Positions 22,757-32,527 of a DNA stretch of 64,000 nt are shown in pieces. Location: positions 744,001 through 808,000 of the forward strand of contig JAGTXZ010000008.1 in NCBI GenBank assembly GCA_018398575.1. Direction: 5' to 3'. This stretch comes from Ampelomyces quisqualis. Taxonomy: Eukaryota > Ascomycota > Dothideomycetes > Pleosporales > Phaeosphaeriaceae. Each line of letters starts with the position of its first letter. Within the stretch, counting starts at the first letter, position 1. The position numbers and the translations under genes were made by a program. The notes under the pieces were generated by a model. It saw only the letters and a list, made by a program, of their open reading frames with translations. It was not told the DNA's origin and ran no database searches.

Positions 22757-24485
22757 ATGCGCTCTTTTGCTGCCGCGACTCGATCCATTGCACGACAACA
22801 AGTTTGCCGAAACAGCTTTCAGAGGAGGACTCTTCCGATTATTGTATCAAGGAGCTACTCAAAGATGGGTCATAATCCTCCCTCAGTACGCAGGCACTTC
22901 CCGTCAAATTAGCGAATCGAGCTTCATGGTGATCAACGTTTCCCTGACTACCGTACATAGCTGAACGACAAATCCCTCCTCAAAAATCAGACATATGTCA
23001 ATGGAGAATGGATACACGCAAAGTCGGGGGAGACCTTCGAGGTCCACGGTACATCTTCTCGAACCCTCAATGAAGACGCCTCTAATGCATCCGTCAGACC
23101 CGGCTACAGGCACACTCATTGGCACACAACCTGAGATGAACCGTGCAGACACCGAGGCTGCCATCGCCGCTGCCGCCGCTGCCCTTCCTTCCTTCCGCAA
23201 ACTCACAGGTCGAGAACGATCGCGTATGCTACGGAAATGGTACCAGCTCATGATAGATAACGCCGAAGATCTCGCAAAGTTGATCACATGGGAGAACGGT
23301 AAACCATTTGCAGATGCGAAAGGTGAGGTCAACTATGCAGCAAGCTTCTTTGAGTGGTTTGCGGAAGAGGCACCTAGGACATACGGAGCCACCATTCCCG
23401 CGAGTGTAGCAGGCAACCGGATCTTCAGCATCAAGGAGCCAGTCGGTGTTTGTGGTCTCATCACACCTTGGAATTTCCCGGCAGCCATGATTACAAGGAA
23501 AATCGCACCAGCCCTGGCAGCGGGCTGCACTGTGGTTGCAAAGTCTCCTGGTGAGACACCGTTTACAGCAGCCGCGTTGGCTGAACTTGCTCACCGAGCT
23601 GGGATACCCAAAGGTGTCGTCAACTTTGTCACAGCGCTGGAGAACACACCCGAAGTTGGCGAAGCTATTACCTCTAGCAAGACTGTCAAGAAGGTCTCGT
23701 TTACAGGCTCAACCGGCGTGGGGAAACTTCTTATGAAGCAGTCGTCCGACACGCTGAAGAAGCTTTCTTTTGAGCTGGGCGGAAACGCACCCTTCATCGT
23801 CTTTGACGATGCAGACCTAGACCTTGCAGTCGCGGGAGCTATCGCCTCCAAATTCCGCTCATCAGGTCAGACTTGCGTATGCGCCAATAGGATCTACATC
23901 CAGTCTGGCATCTATGACGAGTTCGCGAAGAAGCTTACCGAGAAGGTAAAGGGCTTCAAGGTAGGAAGCGGGTTCGAGGAAGGTATCACACACGGTCCCG
24001 TCATTCATGACCGTGCCGTCTCCAAGGTGGACGCACATGTTCAAGACGCAGTCAAACTGGGCGGCAAAGTCCTTATCGGCGGCCAGAAGTTGCCTGGCCT
24101 CGGCGCCAACTTCTACCAACCCACTGTCATCCGTGACATGAGGCCAGACATGCAGCTCGCTCAGGAAGAAACATTCGGCCCTGTTGCCGGTCTCTTTGAA
24201 TTTGAAACCGAAGCCGATGTGGTCAAGCTTGCAAACGCGGCAGACGTTGGCCTCGCAGGTTACTTCTTCAGCCAAGACATTCGGCGCGTGTACAGGGTGG
24301 CTGAAGCGCTGGAAGTCGGTATGGTCGGTGTCAACACCGGGCTCATCTCTGATGCTGCAGCGCCATTTGGAGGTGTCAAGGAATCTGGGTTCGGAAGAGA
24401 GGGGAGTCACCTGGGTATCGAGGAGTACCAAGTCACCAAGACAATCACACTGGGTGGAAACGATCAGCCTTTGCAGGGCGCATAG
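22757..24485 (+). CDS. Succinate-semialdehyde dehydrogenase, probably mitochondrial
   Basis: NAD(P)-dependent oxidation of succinate semialdehyde to succinate, the last step of the GABA shunt. Exons 22757-22885, 22961-23048 and 23098-24485 give 534 residues. The N-terminus (MRSFAAATRSIARQQVCRNSF) is Arg- and Ser-rich without acidic residues, like a mitochondrial presequence. Then come TYVNGEW, PWNFPAAMITRK, FTGSTGVGK (cofactor loop), FELGGNAPF with the general-base Glu, SSGQTCVCANR with the catalytic Cys, EETFGPV, and PFGGVKESGFGREGS near the C-terminus. The TCVCANR and ESGFGREGS blocks are typical of SSADH rather than other aldehyde dehydrogenases. A later in-frame ATG at 22862 could make a cytosolic form. 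Yeast Uga2 is cytosolic and the animal enzyme mitochondrial, so location is inferred. Confidence 0.9.
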
Positions 24486-25089
24486 CTGTTGCGAAGTCAT
24501 GGAGATTGTATGAACGAAGCTCCTGGGCGCCCAGTCAATGTATTGATGTAGCTATGCAGCCCAGTGAAGCACGTGGTGCGCATGCCCGCAAGCATCCTAG
24601 CCGCTTCAGCCGCACGTGTCGTCATAACTCTGAAGAAGAAAGGGTGATTATGCGCACATAGCATCAGATGAGCTACATAGGCCAGCGGCATTCCAGGTTC
24701 TGTGCCTGACTTTCAGCATTCGACATCCGCCTCCACATCGTCTCGCGCAGGGCGTCCACCAGATGGCGCAAAGCGCGGATCGCCGGGACGGTGATATGAC
24801 GCTGCAGAAAAGATCGATGCACCTCTCGCCCAAAGCGGCTGCGGCGCTGAGACCCGATAGCCCATGAGATAGCTGGACGCAAAGCGCCTATTAATCGAAG
24901 ACCTCACGCCGCCCATCGCAATCGTACGAAAGCAAAGCACTCGCTACCAGAATACGTCACTACGGGTAGCCATCGTCGCCCGCCTTGTCCGCCCGCCACG
25001 GCACACAGCCCCACCACCAATCTTTCGCAACCATTGCTCGTCACTCTCGACCTCCACCTCACGATACTTGCACGCCATACATTGCCAGT
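24486..25089. other. Intergenic between SSADH and 6-phosphogluconolactonase genes
   Basis: About 0.6 kb with short random frames only. It should contain the 3' end of the SSADH transcript and the promoter of the lactonase gene. The lactonase frame is open upstream of its chosen ATG at 25090, but that part has no recognisable lactonase sequence. Confidence 0.45.
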
Positions 25090-25878
25090 ATGCCTAAGCC
25101 ACCGAATCTATATGCCTTCGAGGGCTCCGCGCAACTTGCCGCAAGCCTCCGCAGCTATGTCCTCGATGCGCAAAATAGCTCAATCGAGAGGCACAGCGTC
25201 TTCCGCGTCGCCGTCTCGGGCGGCTCTCTCCCGAAAGTTCTCGGACAAGCGTTGTTGAAGGAAACCGGCGGAGATGGCAAGGTCCAGTTTGACAAGTGGG
25301 AAATCTACTATGCCGACGAGCGCGCCGTTCCCCTCGACCACGAGGACAGCAACCATCGCCTGGTGCAGGAGGAGATTCTGAACAAGATACCGGCCGACAT
25401 GGGCACGCCCCAAGTGTTCCCCATCGACGTCAAATACCTGGACGACATTCAAGAACTCGCCGACCAGTACGAACAGACCCTTGTGAGCCGCTTCGCCGCC
25501 AAGGACAGCGTGCGCATCCCCATCTTTGACCTGATTCTGCTCGGCTGCGGCCCCGATGGACACACCTGCAGTCTTTTCCCAGGCTCGCCTCTTCTCCGCG
25601 AGAGCGACGCTTGGATTCTCCCCATTTCCGACTCCCCGAAGCCTCCGCCTAAACGCATCACTCTCTCCCTGCCGGTCGCCTCACACGGACTGAAGATCGG
25701 CTTCGTCGCCACGGGTGGAGGCAAGAAAGACGTGCTGAAACAGATATTCGACACAGAGGAGGGACGACAACTGCCATGCGGCCTGATCAACGAGAATGCG
25801 CAAGAGCGGGTCAGCTGGTTCGTCGACCTGGCGGCTGTCGAGGGTGTCTCCTTCCCAGCGCGCCGCGGCAGCCTATAA
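25090..25878 (+). CDS. 6-phosphogluconolactonase
   Basis: Hydrolyses 6-phosphoglucono-delta-lactone in the oxidative pentose phosphate pathway, in the cytosol. A single exon of 262 residues, the usual length. Marks: AVSGGSLP near residue 40 (substrate phosphate site), IYYADERAVP at about 75, the SNHRLVQEEIL helix, and LLGCGPDGHTCSLFPG at about 155, the strongest family signature with the catalytic His. The C-terminal third contains ATGGGKKDVLK. Start chosen at the ATG before PKPPNLY because family members begin near there. It is like yeast Sol3/Sol4 proteins. No targeting signal is seen. Confidence 0.93.
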   Translation: MPKPPNLYAFEGSAQLAASLRSYVLDAQNSSIERHSVFRVAVSGGSLPKVLGQALLKETGGDGKVQFDKWEIYYADERAVPLDHEDSNHRLVQEEILNKIPADMGTPQVFPIDVKYLDDIQELADQYEQTLVSRFAAKDSVRIPIFDLILLGCGPDGHTCSLFPGSPLLRESDAWILPISDSPKPPPKRITLSLPVASHGLKIGFVATGGGKKDVLKQIFDTEEGRQLPCGLINENAQERVSWFVDLAAVEGVSFPARRGSL

Positions 25879-26417
25879 GTTACATGCAACAGACACGATT
25901 GTCCTAAAGCCTATCCGGGCCACCACCTGAGGTCGGAGTTTTCGTGGACTTGAGCGTCTCTAGGCTTTGAATAAGGCTCTTCGTGTGCAACGAATAGTCC
26001 TGATCTCAACATGACACATGTGCTTGCATATCATAGCAAGGACCTGGTCATGATTTCAGGTACCTTTATGACTAGATAACGATATATCAATGAAATCAAT
26101 CACTATCGGGATGTTGCCTGGAATATTTTCGGGATGTTGCCTGGAATATTTGTCCAATTCTGGTATCATTCTGGTATCATGTGATCTATCGATAACGATT
26201 TGGCGCTAGTACTTTCTAGTCTGTTTACCGCTCCAGATGTCACTGGACAACCAACCTCCATAATCCAGTATAGACTCCAGAAGGTTACACCATTTCCGGT
26301 GTTGAGCGAGTCCTACAAGCAACAATATAGCCGGGGAAGACTCTAGTAGTGCACAGGTAACGAACGGCACAGTGAGCACATTTGTTTGGCAATCGCTAAT
26401 TTGCACAGTCCGTTGAG
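25879..26417. other. Intergenic, AT-rich, with two short tandem duplications
   Basis: About 0.54 kb between two plus-strand genes. It is richer in A and T than its surroundings and contains a 23-base unit repeated twice and an 11-base unit repeated twice (26106-26178). No gene is seen. Confidence 0.5.
26106..26178. repeat. Two adjacent small tandem duplications
   Basis: A 23-base unit (TCGGGATGTTGCCTGG followed by AATATTT) occurs at 26106-26128 and again at 26129-26151 without a mismatch. A few bases later ATTCTGGTATC occurs at 26157-26167 and 26168-26178. Both look like recent slippage or repair duplications. Confidence 0.85.
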
Positions 26418-27986
26418 ATGCCATCGCACGATGAGGAAACCACCAAAGTGCCCAAGAAAGGCGCAGAGACTAGTATGCGACCACCAGATAGTCAAACTTC
26501 ATCATTCCAGGGAGATATAGAAAGTATCAAACGACGTAGTCTTTTGCCTCAACCTGGTCACTCAAGGTACAGCTCGCGATCAGACGCTGTAGCACCAAAG
26601 TCAGACAGCAGCAATGCACATCAGCCAGCGCCCGGACGACTTCGACCACGATCGATATATCAAACTGCAACGGCATGTTCTGCACCAGACAAGAATGATG
26701 GCCAAGCAGGAACTTCACGGTCCACACGACCTCTGGGTGCAACCAGCAAAATTTCCGAGCCACAGATGGCCAACCTGGGTCGATCAAGATCCCTGCGTAA
26801 ACCAAACGTATCAACACAACCAGCTCAATCTAAACCCAATGCTATTCACATGAGAACGCAATCAAGCAGCGCTGCAGGGCTTCGTAAAGAAGTCGCCAAC
26901 GCGGAAAGCTCTATTGCGCGCCCCAGGTTGTTGCTTGTTCCGCCCGGTGGAAAAGTCAAGCCCACCTCGGCTTCTGCGGATTCGGTGCCCGTAGCTGCGA
27001 GGGCTTCCGCCAGGCTTGCAGGACTGAGCCGCACAGCAGGCCTCAAGCCACGGCCCGAGACTTCCAGTGATAGTGTGGCCACACAACCGGCTCCTAGGCC
27101 CGACAATGCCTTGGAGCCTCAATCACGACGTCGTGAAGCATTCAAGGAAGAACCCCCCAAGGCCACTAGGCCTGCATTTAGCACTCTACAGCAGCATTTC
27201 ACACCTCGAAAGACGAGCAAAGCTCCAACATCGACCTTCTTGCATCCTGCCCCGGCTCCGGCAGGAAGTTCTCTGCCACCTGAGATCACAAGCCTTCAAT
27301 CGGAACTACTCCAGCTCCACCTTCTGCACGCAACGTCGGCAGAAGTGAGCCAACATTGGCACTCTAGTGCAAGACGAACGTTGCGCAAGAAATTCGAAGA
27401 AGTCGCAGCCCTTCATCAAGCCATGCTAGAGTATGAACGTGCAGGTCAGGAACAGAAGAACTTACAAGCGTTACTGGAGTGGTCCGGTAGCACATCATCA
27501 CCAAGGCTGATTGAATATATCCAGATTCTTTCCGGACCTCTGCATGAGCTCCCATCCCTACTAGAGCCAGGAGGAAGGTCAGAGCGCCTGGTCCATGAGT
27601 TCGAACGATGGATGTTACGGGTCGAGCAGCTTTGGTCCGGTCGAGGCATTAGCACGCTCGACAACGGCAACTTGGAATCTGTTCAAGGCCTTGGTGATTC
27701 GTGGAAAGCTGAAAACGCCGCACTGATACGGAAGTTGAATTCCTTTGCCCGCGATTTGGATCAAGTGCAGCAGCCATCGTCGGGGTCGAGCATCGCTTGC
27801 ATCGTGGACACGTGTAAGACGTTGCTAGAAGGGCTGTCTGCTGAACTGCACGAAATGCAGGGCATTGAGGCTGAAGTAGTGGCGAGAGAGAAGCAATGGG
27901 TCGAGGCCCGCCTACAAGCGATCGCCCGCGACGTCGGCTCTGTCTCGGTAGAGACGAATGAAGAGATTGCGGCATGGCGGAGGTGA
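26418..27986 (+). CDS. Basic Ser/Pro-rich protein with C-terminal helical domain, possibly augmin (HAUS8-like)
   Basis: Single exon of 522 residues. Residues 1 to about 290 are Ser/Pro/Arg/Lys-rich, strongly basic and predicted disordered (for example RRSLLPQPGHSRYSSRSD, LGRSRSLRKPN). From about 295 the sequence changes to heptad-like helices: ITSLQSELLQLHLLHATS, ARRTLRKKFEEVAALHQAML, then further helices to the end. A basic disordered tail followed by a helical domain with an LQSELLQLHLLH-type opening fits a microtubule-binding or spindle protein such as the HAUS8/Dgt4-type augmin subunit found in Aspergillus. That is only an architectural guess; I cannot confirm it by residues. No membrane span or signal peptide. 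The gene itself is well supported by length and non-random composition. Confidence 0.7.
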   Translation: MPSHDEETTKVPKKGAETSMRPPDSQTSSFQGDIESIKRRSLLPQPGHSRYSSRSDAVAPKSDSSNAHQPAPGRLRPRSIYQTATACSAPDKNDGQAGTSRSTRPLGATSKISEPQMANLGRSRSLRKPNVSTQPAQSKPNAIHMRTQSSSAAGLRKEVANAESSIARPRLLLVPPGGKVKPTSASADSVPVAARASARLAGLSRTAGLKPRPETSSDSVATQPAPRPDNALEPQSRRREAFKEEPPKATRPAFSTLQQHFTPRKTSKAPTSTFLHPAPAPAGSSLPPEITSLQSELLQLHLLHATSAEVSQHWHSSARRTLRKKFEEVAALHQAMLEYERAGQEQKNLQALLEWSGSTSSPRLIEYIQILSGPLHELPSLLEPGGRSERLVHEFERWMLRVEQLWSGRGISTLDNGNLESVQGLGDSWKAENAALIRKLNSFARDLDQVQQPSSGSSIACIVDTCKTLLEGLSAELHEMQGIEAEVVAREKQWVEARLQAIARDVGSVSVETNEEIAAWRR

Positions 27987-30900
27987 AGCATCGAACCAAT
28001 CGGGCGGGTGTCGCGATTGTCTGCGCGATCACACGCAAGGTCTGAAGATTCCCAACTCGAGAGTCTCGCAAGCCCTGGTCGACGTGGTGCGAGCGGGCAA
28101 GAGTCGCACTTGCTTATGCAACATATGCTCACATGTTGCATGCTGCATGCTGCGGGCGTCATGCAGCTAGTTAGGTAGCCCACCGACTACATGCGCTAGT
28201 CCGTGTTCCAATCCTCCACCAATCTAACATTTGCAAGACGTTGATACCACCGTGGTATTAGTTTTTCTCTTCTCTGTTTCCATCTATTCAACGTCGAACA
28301 CGATCAGACGACAACAGTTCCGCAGATTGCAGGCAGTGGAGCATGCTACACGCTAGTCCTTAAATCAGCGTTCTTAACTCATCACATCCTTTTCACAAGT
28401 CGCTTGTGGCTTGTTGCTCATGCACTTTCTGGCTCCTCTCCGCCATCGCTTGCTATCTTAATGCCCTGCAGAAGCTTGCCTTGCGTGATTACTGCAGGTA
28501 GGCAGGACCGACGGAAAGCCGAGTGAGCTTCACAGCTTTGTAACTCAACGCAATAAAATCAGGTAAAGATGTAGTTTGTTAGAAGAGCTGTAGCGTACTA
28601 AGAGCTTTAAACTCACATGTTGTGTGACTAGTAATGTTGTAGATTACGCGCTGTGCAGCATCATGTTCCTCATCGGCCTTTCTGTCGGTCCTGCCTACCT
28701 GCAGTACATAGTCCACCCCGAGTCCAATTCCCAGCGTTGCAAGCCGAACAGGGAATATCGTAGTCCTTTCAAGAGCCTCCGTTGCCGCAGTGGCGCTAAC
28801 CATTCGTTGGCTGACTGTTGACAAGCCTGTACCAAGCAGTCAGCACGTCTCCCACTATCCAGCAAAGCCACGTCGGCTCGTCTTTTCTTCTCCAATTCCC
28901 TTGGTGTGTACATCGCACTCGGCCGACTGGCACGAACCCCACTCGCGTTGCCAAGCTCACATACCGCACCTTACGCTCCTCACACTACTTTTGTTGGCTG
29001 TGGTGATTCCGCGGGACGAAGGTGGTAGCAGTAGGAAGTGAATTCTCCATCTCTTCGTCACCAGTGTTCGCCGTACTAACCACGCTCCGTCGAAGCATCC
29101 AGCGCTGAAGAAAAAAGCTGCATCCGCTTCCGTCGAGGAAAAACAAGGCACGCATGCAACTTCAAGCGGCTTGAACAGACTATGGGCGAATGCGATGGCC
29201 TGGGAAGGACTTGTCCATCCTATCCTACCACGGGGATTGCATTCGCTGCATCCGATGGTTTTCCCATTTGCCTAGCCTTCCCCCGCTTCCGCACAACGCT
29301 GGTTGTGATTCTCATGGATGGATCGTCGAATACCGTGCAAATTGGCTGTCTCGAGCTAGCGTGCTAGTAAACATAGGGACCGTGGAAGCCGACATTATCT
29401 CGACGAGTGCGGAGAGCAGTCGTTGCCAGCACTGCGTCGTCATATGGTTTCGTCATGACTGTCCTGGTGCGCTTGGTGTTGCCATTTCAGAGATGAGCAT
29501 TATAAAGGGAATGTGCGGGCAAAGATGGCATGATGAAGTGAACATGCGGTGGTGAAGTCGTGGCTGTACATGTCTGCGTGATGTGTACCTTTTCGGCAAG
29601 TTCTCTCAGTCTCTTGCTCTCTGCGTCCCTGCATCGTGCTCCTGGTACTTGGTAAGACTGCACAGCGAATTTCTTAATGGCTCGGCAGATGTACATCTGG
29701 TTAGCTGTGCGTCACACTCGCCCAGACAAATGAGGGGGGGGGGGGCTAGATCAATCACAACGAGCTACGTTCATCTCCGAACCCAACACGACTTCTCTTT
29801 GGAGTGAGTCTTACTGGTCATTTCATAAAACCTACTTACTAGTGGAGTCTTATTCACGGTTTGGTAGATACTAGTGAGCAGATAGACACACTTTAACCAT
29901 AGCACGCCGTCTCCTGTGATGCGCCAAGAAAAAGCAGTCTTACTTCTGTGAGAAAATACAAGCTCCATACGTGTACTCGCGACAGCTCCTGGTCCAATAA
30001 TGTACATCTGGGTGGAGACTTGAGAGGCACCTTGTGCAAAGAAGAAGACAAGTCCGGGAAGACGTAGCATGCAGAACCACCCCCGTCTTCGCAACAACGT
30101 GACCACGGTGCAGAAACCATTTCCATAACCGACTGAGTTACTTCCCATCCAACCCGTTTTCTTTCTATTAGCCATATTGCGAGACCAAAGCGGACCGTAG
30201 CTTTGGCATAAGCCAGGACAAATAGAACCCGGCTGGAAAGGACAAAGTGGTTATAGGTAAGCCTGGCCAGCAAAAGATTTCTGATCAAGCCTGGAGCCAA
30301 CCAAGGTTAAGATGAAATGCCTCAAAGATAACAATCTTCATACCGAGAGGTTGTTCCTGCTTGGTGCAATAGTCCTTTCAAGCACCAGGCATTTCGATTC
30401 GAGAGGACCACAAACGCATTCTCGAGCACTAGTGTAGCCTATCAAGCGTCTGTGGAGAATGTATCCTATCTCTAGTTCAAGAGTTCTAGATCGATGGGCG
30501 GCCATGGCATTTCGATTGGTACAGCCCTGTAGAAGTGCAACGACACACCTTAGAATTCCCCCTCTTGCAGAATTGCTTGGCTTGTCTTACGGGCCGATTA
30601 AGGTCATAAAGTGCATTCTTTCCCCAGATCTAAGGAGTGATTGAGTGAAGGATCGAAGCTAAAAGAACAACCCGCGAGGTATATAGCATGCTACTCATCA
30701 GCGGACCAAACCCGTTGGTGGAGTGATCAATTGTGGAGACACGCAATAGCTTTACCAGAATTATTGCGGAGTACACTGCGTGCACTGAAACCTCTTGGAA
30801 AGTTGGTTCTGGCTTTGATATCTCCACGTCAGCTGTTACATGCATACGGGATGCAGACACATGCGTGATCTACCTCCTGGACCTACCTGAGAACAGCTTA

Positions 30901-32059
30901 GACCAATGGTCTAGATCATGTTAAGCACTCTCTACGTCCCACAGCTACCTGATGATGCCAGGTGTTGACTATATCTGCGATTGCACAGAACTGGGGCCTG
31001 AAACATCTTGTATGCGGCCAGCATGTTGTGTAGCGTTTCGAAACGGTAAGATGGCGCGGATGAAATATGGTAGCATTGGTAGCCGGCTCTTACAGCTGAT
31101 CCGGAATCTAGACTGCGAGCGTCCAGATGGTCGGAATTCTCTGATATCCGTATAGACTCGCAATACAGAGGTGCGCCAAGCTAGCGGCCGAAGTACGGCC
31201 ACTGTGGTAGATGGTTACGGTGCAGTACTTGCGTGTTGAGTCTCGATCGTCGCCTCAGGTCTACCACTATGCAGAGAGCCACCAGATCTAGTCTGGACAG
31301 TTGTGTGTTCTTTGGCAGATGGCAAGTCTCATGCGACCTCGACGGCTTCGCGCTCGTTGATGCGTGCTGTCTGGTCCGTTCTTCCTGGGAGAGTGGTTTG
31401 GAGAGGTGGTGTGGGAACGGGCGGCGGTCTAGACTGGCCCACGGTTCGGCCCGTGGAACAACAGCAAGAACGTTGGCCAGCACACAGGACAGCTTGCGGC
31501 GCAGTCTCAGGAAGGGCACAGCAAGTGCCGCGTTCGACGGGCGTTGCTAGCGACTACCGCTTTGGGGGCGCGGTGAGGCGTTGACCTGGGTGGTGAGAGA
31601 GAGGGCGGTGGCGGGCATGTTGGCTGCTGGGACGTGGCACTGGTAGGGCAGCGTGCGCAAGTCGTCAGCAGGCGCAATGCCGCAGCTGCGCAGCATCCGG
31701 TGCTTCAGCGCGCTCTGATGACGGGCCCGCGAGGAGGGTGCTGGTAGCGTGGTGGAGAAGGCTGCGGATGGTGGTGAAGGACTCGCCCGGGGGGGTGGGC
31801 GTGGGAGATTATTGGGCTGGATCGGTCCTACCGCGGGCAATCGCTGCCCTTGGGCGCGGGGCAGGAGCGACCCTGTGCGCGGGGCAGGCGCGAGTCACGG
31901 CGACGGCCCAATCACACACCCCGCAGGGCTCCGGCCACGCTGCTTCGATCGATGGCTCTGCCGGGCATACAGTACGGAGTATATATCCACGCGATCCCGC
32001 GTGCCATGCAGTGATTCAGCGACCCTGTACTCCGCCACACGACACGCACCCGCAACACC
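27987..32059. other. 4 kb gene-poor interval
   Basis: No gene could be supported. Short minus-strand frames near 28579-28913 and 29771-30300 have partly protein-like or hydrophobic composition (for example FVLAYAKATVRFGLAIWL near 30200) but change frame and match no family I know; they may be relics. A run of 12 G lies at 29734-29745. From 31550 on the sequence is GC-rich and leads into the promoter of the gene at 32060, with a TACGGAGTA motif at 31973. A 339-codon frame at 31738-32757 runs through this part in a different frame from that gene and has random, Arg/His/Pro-rich composition. Confidence 0.4.
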
Positions 32060-32527
32060 ATGGATGCAGATCCCTCGTCCGACTACTGCCCTCTAGTCGT
32101 GCCCTCCTGCTACTTCACCATTGCCGTCCCCGCCTCTTCTGCCCACTTCAGCACCGAGACGCCCAACATCAGCCCCGTCTCCGAGTACTCCCACCACACC
32201 TACGCCGACCCGGCCAACCCACTGCTGGCCCTCCGCCAAACACCACCAAAGCCCATGTCGAGCCCTCCCGACGCGTCGCGTCTGCTGCAACTCCAGACCT
32301 CTGCCGCCCACCGCCCCGGCGCCGAGCCGCTGCAGTCCGCTTCCAGTGCTTCGTCAACCAACTCCAACGACTCCAGCTCGTCTTCGCGGCGCAGCAGCAC
32401 CATGTCGTCCTCGGTGCTCAGCTGCTGTCGGTGTCGACGCGAGTCTCTTATGGGCATGATCCAGTTCAGCACAAACACCTACTACTGCAGCCACTGCGCC
32501 AGGATGGTTGGCTACAGCGCAGGCTGA
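32060..32527 (+). CDS. Small protein with a C-terminal Cys-pair (zinc-ribbon-like) motif, 155 residues
   Basis: Single exon. The first 110 residues are Ser/Pro-rich and disordered, with a poly-Ser stretch. The last 40 form a compact Cys-rich unit: LSCCRCRRESLM, then NTYYCSHCARMVGY. The CxxC...CxxC spacing suggests a single bound zinc ion, in a knuckle or ribbon. Small fungal proteins with a similar terminal unit exist, to my recollection, but carry no assigned function. The ATG at 32060 has a good context (ACACCATGG). The DNA is GC-rich and a longer frame runs through the same sequence in another register. I prefer this one because of the Cys pairs and the conserved-looking end. Confidence 0.6.
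   Translation: MDADPSSDYCPLVVPSCYFTIAVPASSAHFSTETPNISPVSEYSHHTYADPANPLLALRQTPPKPMSSPPDASRLLQLQTSAAHRPGAEPLQSASSASSTNSNDSSSSSRRSSTMSSSVLSCCRCRRESLMGMIQFSTNTYYCSHCARMVGYSAG

Noticed and set aside
28579..28824. Minus-strand frame with LGIGLGVDYVL
   Set aside because: Too short and isolated; could be an exon, but no matching donor, acceptor or partner exon was found.
29734..29745. Run of 12 G
   Set aside because: A simple homopolymer in a spacer, possibly an assembly-sensitive site, with no further structure.
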